Positions 51,567 through 60,938 of a DNA stretch of 64,000 nucleotides are shown here, in pieces. Every line of letters starts with the position of its first letter. Position 1 is the first letter of the stretch. This DNA comes from Mesorhizobium_G sp050247155 (GTDB lineage Bacteria; Pseudomonadota; Alphaproteobacteria; Rhizobiales; Rhizobiaceae): NCBI GenBank assembly GCA_050247155.1, contig JBFWUS010000004.1, forward strand, positions 1-64,000, read 5' to 3'. A program made the position numbers and the translations under genes. Under the pieces are notes generated by a model, which made no database searches, was not told where the DNA came from, and worked only from the letters and a program-made list of their open reading frames with translations.

Positions 51567-51604
51567 GTTCCATTAATCGGAACTTAAGTTCCATTTAATG
51601 GAAC
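51567..51604. promoter_or_regulatory. Tandem operators for the IclR-type regulator
   Basis: Two 17-base palindromic sites, 51567-51583 and 51588-51604, begin 21 bases apart (two helical turns). The second is perfect (GTTCCAT-tta-ATGGAAC). The first keeps GTTCC and GGAAC with one central change. They lie just before the ribosome site (GGGAGGAG) of the IclR-type gene, so autoregulation is likely. Confidence 0.7.
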
Positions 51605-51617
51605 GACGGGAGGAGCA

Positions 51618-52355
51618 ATGTCGGTCCTGCAAAATGCCGCGGACGTGCTGAGATGTTTCGGCACGGAGTGCCCCGACCTCACCGTCTCCGACGTTGTGAA
51701 GCGACTTGGCATGCCCAAGGCCAACGCCTCCCGCCTGCTCAAGGCCATGCGGGAAGCCAACATGTTGGAGACGATCGGCGACTCCCACCGGCACCGGCCG
51801 GGCCGCCTGATGCTTGACCTCGCGGCTGCCTACCGTCGCTCCTCGATGCTGATCGGCCGCGCCAGCGAAGTGGTGGCGGAAGCCAGCAATACATTCGGCC
51901 ACACCGGATACATCTCGGTGCGGGACGGCCGGGAGGTGACGGCCGTCGTCGACTTCCAGGGCACCAACGCGCTTCGCGTCGTCAGCAACATCGGCCGGCG
52001 GCTGCCCGCCCACCTCAGCGCGACCGGCCGCACGCTGCTGGCTCGGCTCGGCGAAGAAGAAGTGCTTGCGCTTTATGCGGGCCACGGCGCACTGGCCGAC
52101 CTGCCCGCGCAACTCTCAACGGTACGGCACCAAGGGTTCGCCCATTCGAGCCAGGAGGCGACGCCGGGCGTCGATGCGATCGCGATCGCCGTCGCGGACC
52201 CCCTCACCTACGAGGCCGTCAGCCTCTGCATCGTCTACCCGCATGCCCTTGTCGATACCCAAGGCCGCAACGAGATGATCGCTGCCCTCGCGACGGGTGC
52301 AGCCCGCATTGCCGCAGACCTAGGCGACAGCGCATTCGTCGCTCCCCGGATTTGA
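51618..52355 (+). CDS. IclR-family transcriptional regulator
   Basis: A 245-residue regulator with an N-terminal winged helix (LTVSDVVKRLGMPKANASRLLKAM, landmarks VVKRLGMPKANASRLL) and an IclR effector domain (HTGYISVRDGREVTAVVD, RRLPAHLSATGRTLLARLGEEE, GVDAIAIAVAD). GGAGGAGCA precedes the ATG. It starts the IclR-hydantoinase-transporter gene series and is followed after 18 bases by the hydantoinase gene. Two tandem operators lie upstream. The effector is probably the imported substrate or its ring-opened product. Confidence 0.88.
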   Translation: MSVLQNAADVLRCFGTECPDLTVSDVVKRLGMPKANASRLLKAMREANMLETIGDSHRHRPGRLMLDLAAAYRRSSMLIGRASEVVAEASNTFGHTGYISVRDGREVTAVVDFQGTNALRVVSNIGRRLPAHLSATGRTLLARLGEEEVLALYAGHGALADLPAQLSTVRHQGFAHSSQEATPGVDAIAIAVADPLTYEAVSLCIVYPHALVDTQGRNEMIAALATGAARIAADLGDSAFVAPRI

Positions 52356-52373
52356 AGAAAAGGACGTCAAGGA

Positions 52374-55300
52374 ATGAGCGATCTGACCAACCGCTGGCGC
52401 GTAGGCTTCGATATCGGTGGGACCTTCACCGACTTCGTGCTCTACGACCGCAAGAACCACTCCGTAACGCTGCACAAGCGGCTGACCACGCCTCACGACC
52501 CTTCCCAGGCCGCGCTGCTTGGCCTGCAGGAACTGCTTGACCTGCAGAACATCAGCCATAGGGATGTCGGCGAGATCGTTCACGGCACCACGCTGGTCAC
52601 CAACGCCGTCATCGAGCGCAAAGGCGCGCCGGTCGGGCTGATCACGACCCGCGGCTTCCGCGACCTGCTCGAAATGGGAACGGAGCAGCGCTACGACATC
52701 TATGATCTGTTCGTCTCGTTCCCCGACCCGATGGTCAGCCGTGACCTGCGCCTCGAGGTCGGCGAGCGCATGACGGCGGCCGGCGACGTGGAAACGCCGC
52801 TTGACGAGGCGGAGGTCCTGCTCGCGGCGAAGGCGCTGGTCGCCCAAGGCTGCGAAGCCGTGGCCATCGCCTTCATCCACTCCTACGCCAATGCTGCGCA
52901 TGAGCGCCGCGCCGCCAACATCATCCGCGCCGCCTTTCCCGAACTCTCGATTTCGCTGTCGAGCGAGGTTGTGGCCGAAATGGGCGAATATCAGCGCACG
53001 GTCACCACCTGCGCCAACGCCTTCGTGCAGCCTTTGATGCACCGCTACCTGACCAAATTGGAACGGTCCCTGCGCAGTGCCGGTTTCACCGGTTCGCTGC
53101 GGCTCATGCACTCCGCCGGCGGGCTTATGTCGCTGGAGACCGCGCGCGACTTTCCGATCCGGCTCCTGGAAAGCGGCCCGGCGGGTGGCGGGCTGGCGAC
53201 CGCGCTGTTTGGCCAGGTCGCCGGGCTTTCGGACGTCATCTCCTTCGACATGGGCGGCACCACCGCCAAGGCCTGCATGATCGAGAACGGCCGCGCTGAA
53301 ATCTCGCCGATGATGGAGGCCGCGCGCGTCCACCGCTTCGTCAAGGGCTCCGGCCTGCCGATCAAGGCGCCGGTGATCGAGATGATCGAGATCGGCGCCG
53401 GCGGCGGCTCGATCGCCGCCATCGACGACGTCGGCCTGCTGAAGGTCGGCCCGCATTCCGCCAGTTCCGATCCCGGTCCGGCCTGCTACGGCATGGGCGG
53501 CAAGCAGCCGACGGTCACCGACGCAAATCTGACGCTCGGCTATTACGACCCCGATTTCTTCCTCGGCGGCCGCATGAAACTCGACCTCGCCGCCGCCCGC
53601 GCCGCGATTGCGCGCGTAGCGGCGCCGCTGGGGCTGTCGATCGAAGTGGCCGCGCTCGGCATCCATAAGGTCGTCGTCGAGAGCATGGCGTCGGCTGCGC
53701 GCGTCCACCTCGTGGAACGGGGCAAGGATCCGCGCGAATACTCAATGGTCGGCTTCGGCGGCGCCGGTCCGGCCCATGCGGTCGACGTGGCGCGCGCCAT
53801 GGGCATCGGCTCCGTTCTGATCCCCCCGGCATCGGGCGCGGCCTCCGCGCTCGGCTTCCTCGCCGCACCGCTGTCCTTCGAGGGCGTGCGTTCGCTGCGC
53901 GTGGAATTGAAGCCAGGTTTCGATGCCGAGGCGGTTAACACGCTGCTGACGGATCTCGAGAACGAGGGACGCCACCATCTCACCCGCTCGGGCATCGAGG
54001 CGAAGGACACTGTGGTCGAGCGCAGCGCGGACATGCGGCTTGTCGGCCAGATGCACGACATCAGCGTGCCGCTGCCCGCAACGACGCTCGGCGAAGCCGA
54101 CCTGCCGGCGATCCGCGAGGCCTTTGTTCGCGCCTATTCGGCTCGCTATGCTGAGCCTTTCGAGGGCGCGCGCTTCGAGTCGGTCAACTTCCGCGTCCGC
54201 GTCGCCGGCCCCACGCCACAACTTTCGCTGACGGGTGCAACAGGCGGCGGCGATGCCGCCAACCGCGTCAAGGGTCACCGCACCTGCTGGTTCGACGAAG
54301 GCGAGTTCAAGACTGCCGTGTATGATCGCTATGCGCTGCGGACCGGTGACAACATCCCCGGACCAGCCATCATCGAGGAGCGGGAATCCACCACCGTCAT
54401 CGGTCCGTCGGACAGCGTGACGATCGACGCCGGCCAGAATCTTTGCGTCCAGGTGGGCGCACTCAAGGCTGTTGACGCCGTCGTCACCGCGGAGATGTCG
54501 CGGGCCGAAGCGGTGGCGCGTATCAAGGGCGATCCGATCGGCCTCGAGATCATGTGGTCGCGCCTCGTCAACGTCGTCGAGGAGATGTGGCTGACCGTGT
54601 GCAGGACCGCCTTCTCGCTGGTCATTGCCGAGGCGCAGGACTTTGCCTGCGAACTCCTCGACAAGGATGGCGAGACGCTGGCCCATAGCCCGCGGGCCAT
54701 GCCGGTCTTCAACCTGACGCTTCCGCGTGCCGTAAAGGCGCTGCTGGCGCGTTACCCAGCGCAGACGCTCAAGCCCGGCGACGTGCTGATCACTAACGAC
54801 CCCTGGCTCTGTGCCGGCCACCTCTTCGACATCGCTATCGTCACGCCGGCGTTCCGCAACGGCCAGCTTGTCGGCCTGATGGGCACGGTCGGCCACGTCT
54901 CGGATATCGGCGGCACCAAGGACTCGCTTCATGCCCGCGAAATCTACGAGGAAGGGCTGCAGATCCCGCCAATGAAGATCTTCGAGGCGGGCAAGCCCAA
55001 CGAGACTTTGATCCAGCTCATCCGCCAGAATGTCCGCAACGGCGAACAGGTTCTCGGCGACATCTTCTCCTTTGTCGCGGCCAACGCGCTGGGCGCCGAG
55101 CGTCTCGAAGCCTTCATGCACGATTACGGAATGCATGACCTGGGCGCGCTGGCAGAAGTCGTGCAAGGTCTGTCCGAAAAGGCCATGCGCGACGCGATCC
55201 GGGCGCTGCCCGATGGCGAATACCGCTCTGTCATCACCAACAACCCGCTAGGCGAGAAGATCAGCTATCCGGTTCTCGTGAAGGTCGAAGGCGATACCAT

Positions 55301-56225
55301 CACCGTCGATTTCGATGGCGCCCCGCCGCAATTGCCACAGGGCGGCCTGAACTCCACGCTGAACTACACGGCGGCGCATGCGACCTACCCGCTGAAGTGC
55401 ATGCTCACACCGACGGTGCGAGGCAATGCCGGATGCTATCGACCGTTCACGGTGACGGCGCCGGAAGGCTCCATCCTGAACCCGACCTATCCTGCGGCGG
55501 TGAACCTGCGCACACGCACCGGCTGGTATCTTGCGCCGAACATCTTTGCCGCGCTCTCCTCGGCCTCACCGGATATGGTCCAGTCCTTCACCGGACTCGC
55601 TGTGGCCGCAAACGTCTACGGCCAGACCAAGGACGGGCAATTCTATTCCGACATGCTCTTCTGCGGCGGCGGCCAGGGCGGCTCGGAGCGCGGCGACGGC
55701 CATTCCTCACTCCTCTGGCCGACCTCGGCCGCCAACACCTCGATCGAGCTAATGGAAAGCCGCGTGCCCGTGCTGGTGCTGGAGAAGGCGTTCCGGGCGG
55801 ACAGCGGCGGCGCCGGCAGGATGCGCGGCGGCCTCGGCCAGGTCGTGCGCTTCCGCAAGCGTGACGCGGACGGACTGGAGATGCTGATTTCGGTCTACCC
55901 TGAAGGCGTCGACAATCCGATCGACGGTCTGTTCGGCGGCAAGGCCGGCGGCGGGGCGCGCGGGCGCGTGCTCTCCACCGACGGTCGCGTGTTGCGCGAT
56001 TGCGGTACCGGCGAACTGGTGTCGCTGCACCGGACCGACCAGGTGGTCGAGCTCGTGCTCGCCGGCGGCTCCGGCTACGGCAACTCTGCCGAGCGTTCCC
56101 CGGAAGCGATCTCCCGCGACCTAGCGCTTGGCTTCGTGACGCCCGATCATGTGTCGCTCAACTATCGCCACGAACCGGGAACCTCGGGAACGGTAGCGCC
56201 GCAGGAGAACGTGGCCTGGGCCTGA
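52374..56225 (+). CDS. Fused hydantoinase/5-oxoprolinase (HyuA-HyuB)
   Basis: A 1283-residue ATP-dependent ring-opening amidohydrolase. The HyuA half (about 1-690) begins with the phosphate-binding RVGFDIGGTFTDFVLYD, has HGTTLVTNAVIERKGA, SFDMGGTTAKACMIE and GAGGGSIAAIDD. The HyuB half (about 705-1283) has VEEMWLTVCRTAFSLVIAEAQDF, NDPWLCAGHLFDIAIV, GHVSDIGGTKDS and the late GGAGRMRGGLGQVVRFR. The fused length equals that of 5-oxoprolinases. It probably opens 5-oxoproline, a hydantoin or a related lactam; the neighbouring importer is peptide-type. Confidence 0.9.
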   Translation: MSDLTNRWRVGFDIGGTFTDFVLYDRKNHSVTLHKRLTTPHDPSQAALLGLQELLDLQNISHRDVGEIVHGTTLVTNAVIERKGAPVGLITTRGFRDLLEMGTEQRYDIYDLFVSFPDPMVSRDLRLEVGERMTAAGDVETPLDEAEVLLAAKALVAQGCEAVAIAFIHSYANAAHERRAANIIRAAFPELSISLSSEVVAEMGEYQRTVTTCANAFVQPLMHRYLTKLERSLRSAGFTGSLRLMHSAGGLMSLETARDFPIRLLESGPAGGGLATALFGQVAGLSDVISFDMGGTTAKACMIENGRAEISPMMEAARVHRFVKGSGLPIKAPVIEMIEIGAGGGSIAAIDDVGLLKVGPHSASSDPGPACYGMGGKQPTVTDANLTLGYYDPDFFLGGRMKLDLAAARAAIARVAAPLGLSIEVAALGIHKVVVESMASAARVHLVERGKDPREYSMVGFGGAGPAHAVDVARAMGIGSVLIPPASGAASALGFLAAPLSFEGVRSLRVELKPGFDAEAVNTLLTDLENEGRHHLTRSGIEAKDTVVERSADMRLVGQMHDISVPLPATTLGEADLPAIREAFVRAYSARYAEPFEGARFESVNFRVRVAGPTPQLSLTGATGGGDAANRVKGHRTCWFDEGEFKTAVYDRYALRTGDNIPGPAIIEERESTTVIGPSDSVTIDAGQNLCVQVGALKAVDAVVTAEMSRAEAVARIKGDPIGLEIMWSRLVNVVEEMWLTVCRTAFSLVIAEAQDFACELLDKDGETLAHSPRAMPVFNLTLPRAVKALLARYPAQTLKPGDVLITNDPWLCAGHLFDIAIVTPAFRNGQLVGLMGTVGHVSDIGGTKDSLHAREIYEEGLQIPPMKIFEAGKPNETLIQLIRQNVRNGEQVLGDIFSFVAANALGAERLEAFMHDYGMHDLGALAEVVQGLSEKAMRDAIRALPDGEYRSVITNNPLGEKISYPVLVKVEGDTITVDFDGAPPQLPQGGLNSTLNYTAAHATYPLKCMLTPTVRGNAGCYRPFTVTAPEGSILNPTYPAAVNLRTRTGWYLAPNIFAALSSASPDMVQSFTGLAVAANVYGQTKDGQFYSDMLFCGGGQGGSERGDGHSSLLWPTSAANTSIELMESRVPVLVLEKAFRADSGGAGRMRGGLGQVVRFRKRDADGLEMLISVYPEGVDNPIDGLFGGKAGGGARGRVLSTDGRVLRDCGTGELVSLHRTDQVVELVLAGGSGYGNSAERSPEAISRDLALGFVTPDHVSLNYRHEPGTSGTVAPQENVAWA

Positions 56226-56243
56226 CCGCCCCATCGAGATCCG

Positions 56244-56268
56244 GCGGCGCCAGGCCAACTGGCGCCGC
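56244..56268 (+). terminator. Stem-loop between hydantoinase and binding-protein genes
   Basis: A 10-base GC-rich stem closes a five-base loop, followed by TCATTTG rather than a U-run. It lies 18 bases after the hydantoinase stop and 41 before the binding-protein ATG. It is probably a processing or partial termination signal that lets the binding-protein message accumulate above the rest. Confidence 0.5.
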
Positions 56269-56309
56269 TCATTTGCAATGACGACCAGACACTCGACAGG
56301 AGCAATGCA

Positions 56310-57881
56310 ATGACCTCTGACCAGTTCAACATCTCGCGGCGCGGCCTGCTGGCCCTCGCCGGCGTCGGCCTCGCCACTTCGGTTTTCCCGCGTCAGCTCT
56401 TCGCCCAGTCGGGCGGCGTCCTGATCATCGCCGCCGGCCAGGACATCCCCAATTTCGACCCGCACACCGCGACGGGCTATTCCGCGTCCTTCTTCCTGCG
56501 CAACGTCTATGACCCGCTCGTGCGCATCTCGGGCAACCCTCCGGTGCCCGCGCCGGGCATCGCCGAGAGCTGGACGACCAGCCCCGACGGAACCGAGTAC
56601 ACGTTCGTCCTGAACAAGGCCGCGAAGTTCCATTCCGGCAATGCCGTCACCGCCGACGACGTGGTCTATTCCTTCGGCCGCGCACTGAAGCTGGCCAAGG
56701 GCAATTCGTGGATGATCCGCGACATCGTCACCGCCGAGGGCGCGACGGCGGTCGACGCGAACACGGTGAAGTTCAAGCTCACGGCTCCCTTCGCGCCGTT
56801 CCTGCAGGTGCTGCCGTGGATCTTCGTCGTCGAGAAAGCGGTGGTCGAGGCCAATCTCGGCAGCGACAATGGCGAGACCTATCTCATGACCAACGCCGCC
56901 GGCTCGGGTCCCTTCGCCGTGGCCCGCGCCGAGGTCGGGACGCTCTACCAGCTCGCCCGTGCTCCGGAAGCCTGGCAGGCCGGCGGCGGCAACCTTGAAG
57001 GCGTCATCTGGCAGATCGTGCGTGAAACCGCTACGCAGCGGCTGATGATCCAGCGCGGCGAGGCGCACATCGCCACCGACCTGACCAGCGAGGATATGGA
57101 CGCCCTGAAGGACGCCCCCGGCGTCGTCAGCATCATCGAGCCGGAATACCGCACCTTCTCGATCAAGATGAACACGCAGAGCGGCCCCTGCGCCGACGTC
57201 AACCTGCGCAAGGCGATTTCCTACGCCACCAACTACCAGGCGATCCTCGACGCCGCCGGCTATGCCGACCTGATGAAGGGCCCGCTGCCGAACGGCATTC
57301 TCGGCTTCGACGCCAATCTCGTCGCCTATGGCACCGATCTCGCCAAGGCGAAGGAGTACATGGCGAAGTCGGCGAAGCCGGAGGGCGGGTTCACGCTCAA
57401 GATGTTCCACGTCTCGGGCCTCGAGCAGCAGCGCCGCTGGGCCCTCATCATGCTCGACAGCCTGAAGCAGTTGAACATCGACCTCGAGATCGTGCCGATG
57501 AACTGGCCCGATATGGTGACCGCCTGCAAGTCGGCCGAAACCTTCCCGGACCTGTTCCCCGTCTATCAGACGGCGAACTACGGCGATCCGGACAACATCG
57601 CCTATGCGGCCTATCATTCGTCGCGCAACGGCGGCTGGCAGAACGCCGTCTACAAGAATCCGGAAGTCGACGCCCTGATCGAGGCCGGACGCAAGGAGAT
57701 CGATCAGGCCAAGCGCGTGGCGATCTACGGCGACTTCCAGAAGAAGGTCGTGGAGGATGCGCCGGACGTCTTCGGCGTACTGGAGCGCCGCAAGCTAGCC
57801 ATGCGCGACAACGTGAAGGACTATCACTTCACGCCGGTCGCCTCCAATGCGATCGAGGCCTGGGGCCTGTCGCTCGGTTAA
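56310..57881 (+). CDS. Dipeptide-type ABC binding protein, Tat signal
   Basis: A 523-residue periplasmic binding protein of the SBP_bac_5 (oligo/dipeptide, nickel) family. The N-terminus has a twin-arginine leader (SRRGLLALAGVGLATSVF) ending near LFAQ. The mature domain shows GIAESWTTSPDGTEYTFVLN and FHSGNAVTADDVVYSF, the family hallmark. AGGAGCAATGC precedes the ATG. It is followed by two permeases and two ATPases, so the importer is complete. Ligand likely a small peptide, lactam or hydantoin-like compound handled by the adjacent ring-opening enzyme. Confidence 0.9.
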   Translation: MTSDQFNISRRGLLALAGVGLATSVFPRQLFAQSGGVLIIAAGQDIPNFDPHTATGYSASFFLRNVYDPLVRISGNPPVPAPGIAESWTTSPDGTEYTFVLNKAAKFHSGNAVTADDVVYSFGRALKLAKGNSWMIRDIVTAEGATAVDANTVKFKLTAPFAPFLQVLPWIFVVEKAVVEANLGSDNGETYLMTNAAGSGPFAVARAEVGTLYQLARAPEAWQAGGGNLEGVIWQIVRETATQRLMIQRGEAHIATDLTSEDMDALKDAPGVVSIIEPEYRTFSIKMNTQSGPCADVNLRKAISYATNYQAILDAAGYADLMKGPLPNGILGFDANLVAYGTDLAKAKEYMAKSAKPEGGFTLKMFHVSGLEQQRRWALIMLDSLKQLNIDLEIVPMNWPDMVTACKSAETFPDLFPVYQTANYGDPDNIAYAAYHSSRNGGWQNAVYKNPEVDALIEAGRKEIDQAKRVAIYGDFQKKVVEDAPDVFGVLERRKLAMRDNVKDYHFTPVASNAIEAWGLSLG

Positions 57882-57998
57882 GCCGGTTCCGGCCAGGATC
57901 GTTGCGATTTTGCGGCTGAGGCTGAAGCCGCGCGATACGACAATCGAATATTTGGCGGGCCTCCGGGCCCGTCAAGGCCCGAGGGGAGGACATCGGCA

Positions 57999-59006
57999 AT
58001 GCTGCGTTTCATCCTGTGGCGGCTTCTGCTGCTGATACCGGTGATCGTCGGGCTGACGATCATCATGTTCGCCATTGCCCGTATTCTGCCGGGCGATCCG
58101 GTCTCGCTCGCCGCCGGCCCGAACGCCACGAAAGCCGAAGTCGCGGCCCTGGCCACGGAGTATGGCCTGGACAAGCCGATCTGGGAGCAGTACGCGATTT
58201 ATGTTTCCGGCCTTGTCCATGGCAATCTCGGAACTTCGCTGCTTACCCGCCGTCCCGTCGCCGCCGATATCGCCGCTTACCTCCCCGCCACCCTGGAACT
58301 CGTTTTCGCGGCGATGTTCATCGCCGTGGCGGTCGGAATTCCGCTCGGCCTCGTGACCGCCGTCTGGCGCAACCGCTGGCCGGACTATCTTGCGCAGGTC
58401 GGTGCCATCGGCGCCATCTCCATGCCGCGCTTCTTCCTGGGGCTCCTGCTGCAACTGTGCTTCGCCATGTGGCTCATGTGGCTGCCGCTCGGCGGACGCC
58501 TGCCGATCGTCGTCATTCCGCCGCCCAAGATCACTGGCTTCCTGACCATCGACTCCCTGGTCGCCGGCAACTGGACGGCCTTCATCATGGCGCTTCGCCA
58601 CCTCACGCTGCCGGCCATCGCGATGTCGCTCTCGCCGCTTGCGACGATCATGCGCATGATGCGCTCCTCGACCATCGAGGTGATGCAGCAGGACTATGTG
58701 ATGACCGCCCGCGCGCTCGGTCTGCCGTCCACCAAAATCATCACCAAATACGTCGCCCGCAACGCGGTCTCGGCCACGCTCACCGTGATCGGCCTCTATT
58801 TCGGCTGGCTGCTCGGCGGCACCGTGCTGGTCGAGACCGTGTTCGACTGGCCTGGTCTCGGCCTCTATGCCACCAAGGCCATCGTCTCGCAGGACATGAT
58901 GCCGGTGATCGGCGTGGCCCTGGTCATCGGCCTGCTCTTCGTCATCGCCAATCTCGTCATCGACGTGCTTTACGGCGTCATCAACCCGAAGGTCCGCTAC
59001 TCATGA
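57999..59006 (+). CDS. DppB-type ABC permease
   Basis: A 335-residue inner-membrane permease of the dipeptide/oligopeptide class. The N-terminal LLLLIPVIVGLTIIMFAIARILPGDP is the DppB signature, and the cytoplasmic EAA-like loop reads DYVMTARALGLPSTKIITKYVARNA (landmark ARALGLPSTKI). Six helices are visible. GGGGAGGAC precedes the ATG. It overlaps the second permease gene by four bases. A small stem-loop region (about 57905-57985) separates it from the binding-protein gene. Confidence 0.92.
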   Translation: MLRFILWRLLLLIPVIVGLTIIMFAIARILPGDPVSLAAGPNATKAEVAALATEYGLDKPIWEQYAIYVSGLVHGNLGTSLLTRRPVAADIAAYLPATLELVFAAMFIAVAVGIPLGLVTAVWRNRWPDYLAQVGAIGAISMPRFFLGLLLQLCFAMWLMWLPLGGRLPIVVIPPPKITGFLTIDSLVAGNWTAFIMALRHLTLPAIAMSLSPLATIMRMMRSSTIEVMQQDYVMTARALGLPSTKIITKYVARNAVSATLTVIGLYFGWLLGGTVLVETVFDWPGLGLYATKAIVSQDMMPVIGVALVIGLLFVIANLVIDVLYGVINPKVRYS

Positions 59007-59899
59007 CCGCGATCGAGCAAAACGCCGCGGGTGATGCCGCCACGCCCCGCAGCGACAGGCTGCGCCGCGCCCTGTTCCGCTTCTCGCAGAGCAGGCTGTC
59101 TCTGCTCGGCGCGGGCATCGTCGCGGTGGTGATCTTCTTCACCATTTTTGGCACCGTGCTCGCACCTTACCCCGAACACGTCGCAGGCGGCGTCGATACG
59201 CCAGCCCGTTTCCTGCCGCCTTCCGCGACCCATCCCTTCGGCACCAACGAGCTCGGCCAGGACGTGCTTTCGCTCGTCATGGCCGGCACCACCGTGTCGG
59301 TGCTCGCCGGCTTCGGCGTCGTGCTCATCGGCTCGGCGATCGGCACGCTTGTCGGCGCCGTCGCCGGCTTTGCCCGCGGCTGGGTGGACGAGGTGCTGAT
59401 GCGGCTGACCGACCTCACGCTGACCATTCCTGGGTTGATCCTTGCTATGGCCATTGCCGCCGCCCTCGGGTCGGGCTTCGGCAACATGGTAATCGCGATC
59501 GCGCTATCATGGTGGCCCGGCTATGCGCGGCTGGTGCGCGGCGAGGTGCTCGCGGCGCGCGAGGAGGTCTACGTGACCGCCGCACGCGCACTCGGCGCCA
59601 CGCCCAGGCGCATCCTCTTCCGCCATATCCTGCCCAACGTCGTCTCGCCCATCATCGTCAAGATGTCGCTGGACATGGGCTTCGCCATCCTCACCGTGGC
59701 CGGCCTCGGCTTCATCGGCATCGGTGTTCGCCCGCCGACGCCCGAATGGGGCACGCTGCTCTCCGTGTCGCGTTCCTACATGCCGGACTACTGGTGGACG
59801 GCGATGGCGCCCGGCATGGCGATGTTCCTGGCCGTGTTCGGCTTCAATCTTCTCGGCGACGGCCTGCGCGACGTTCTCGACCCGAAGGCGAGGCGCTGA
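59003..59899 (+). CDS. DppC-type ABC permease
   Basis: A 298-residue permease partner of the DppB protein. It has an N-terminal helix, the family's periplasmic HPFGTNELGQDVLSLVMAGT segment, and the ATPase-contact loop VYVTAARALGATPRRILFRHILPN (landmark ARALGATPRRI). The ATG at 59003 lies inside the stop of the upstream permease (ATGA). An apparent much longer frame beginning at 58016 only reflects out-of-frame reading of that gene and is not used. Confidence 0.92.
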   Translation: MTAIEQNAAGDAATPRSDRLRRALFRFSQSRLSLLGAGIVAVVIFFTIFGTVLAPYPEHVAGGVDTPARFLPPSATHPFGTNELGQDVLSLVMAGTTVSVLAGFGVVLIGSAIGTLVGAVAGFARGWVDEVLMRLTDLTLTIPGLILAMAIAAALGSGFGNMVIAIALSWWPGYARLVRGEVLAAREEVYVTAARALGATPRRILFRHILPNVVSPIIVKMSLDMGFAILTVAGLGFIGIGVRPPTPEWGTLLSVSRSYMPDYWWTAMAPGMAMFLAVFGFNLLGDGLRDVLDPKARR

Positions 59900-59900
59900 C

Positions 59901-60938
59901 ATGACCACCCCTCTCCTTTCCATCCGCGATCTGCATCTCAAGATGTCGAGCTTCGACGGTCAGGCGCATGTCCTAAACGGCATCAACCTGACCGTGAAGC
60001 GAGGCGAGATCTGGGGACTCGTCGGCGAAAGCGGCTGCGGCAAGTCGCTGACGGGCCTATCCGTCTCGCGCCTGCAGCCGTCGCCGCCAGCCCGCTACAC
60101 CGCCGGCGAGATCGTGCTCGAAGGACAGGATCTTCTGAAACTCAGTCAAGCCGAGATGCAGCGGCTGCGCGGCAAGCGCATCGGCATGATCTTCCAGGAC
60201 CCAACGACCAATCTCAACCCCGCCTTCCGCATCGGCGAGCAACTCGTCGACGTGGCGCTGGCCGCTGCGCAACACGATCCTGGCGTGCTCGGCTGCCCGC
60301 CCGATGCCAGCCGGCGCGCGCGCCGCAAAGCCGCACGCAAGCTGGCCGGCGAAATGCTGGCACGCGTCGGCATACCCAACGCGCAGGCCAGGCTCGACAG
60401 CTATCCGCATCAATTCTCCGGCGGCATGCGCCAGCGGGTGCTGATCGCCATGGCCCTGATCGGACGTCCGGACCTTCTCATCGCCGACGAGCCGACGACC
60501 GCGCTCGACGTGTCCGTGCAGGCACAAATTCTCGAGCTCATCAAGAACAGCGTCAAGGATTTCGACATGGGGGTGGTGCTCATCACCCACAACCTCGGCG
60601 TCGTCGCCCAAACATGCAGTCATGTCGCGGTGATGTATGCGGGAAACATCGTTGAAAGCGGGCCGGTCGCGGCGGTGATCGGCGATCCTGTCCACCCCTA
60701 TACGCGTGCCCTGATGTCGGCGATCCCGACCCGGGACACCAAGCGCGGCGAGCTTCGCGGTCTGGCCGGTTCGGTGCCGAACCTGTTTACCCCGCCGCCG
60801 GGCTGCCGCTTCGCACCACGCTGCCAGTTCGCCCTGCCGGCCTGCACTGCGGCCATGCCCGCGTCGGTTTCCGTCGGTCACGGCCACACGGCCGCCTGCA
60901 TCCGCACCGCCGAGATGGAGGCGCTTGTCCATGGCTGA
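59901..60938 (+). CDS. DppD-type ABC ATPase
   Basis: A 345-residue ATPase of the peptide/nickel family. Walker A is GESGCGKSLTG, the signature FSGGMRQRVLIAMAL, Walker B LLIADEPTTALDVSV and the switch VLITHNLGVVAQ. The C-terminal oligopeptide-transporter extension has GSVPNLFTPPPGCRFAPRC with the cysteine cluster that binds an iron-sulfur centre in relatives. It starts one base after the stop of the DppC gene and overlaps the next ATPase gene by eight bases. Confidence 0.92.
   Translation: MTTPLLSIRDLHLKMSSFDGQAHVLNGINLTVKRGEIWGLVGESGCGKSLTGLSVSRLQPSPPARYTAGEIVLEGQDLLKLSQAEMQRLRGKRIGMIFQDPTTNLNPAFRIGEQLVDVALAAAQHDPGVLGCPPDASRRARRKAARKLAGEMLARVGIPNAQARLDSYPHQFSGGMRQRVLIAMALIGRPDLLIADEPTTALDVSVQAQILELIKNSVKDFDMGVVLITHNLGVVAQTCSHVAVMYAGNIVESGPVAAVIGDPVHPYTRALMSAIPTRDTKRGELRGLAGSVPNLFTPPPGCRFAPRCQFALPACTAAMPASVSVGHGHTAACIRTAEMEALVHG

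Noticed and set aside
52320..55166. Two long minus-strand frames opposite the hydantoinase gene
   Set aside because: Both mirror the strong HyuA-HyuB coding frame and read as basic, His/Arg/Gly-rich sequence without recognisable domains.
58016..59899. A 627-codon frame covering both Dpp permeases
   Set aside because: The first 330 codons are an out-of-frame reading of the DppB gene; the real DppC gene begins at 59003 with an ATGA overlap.
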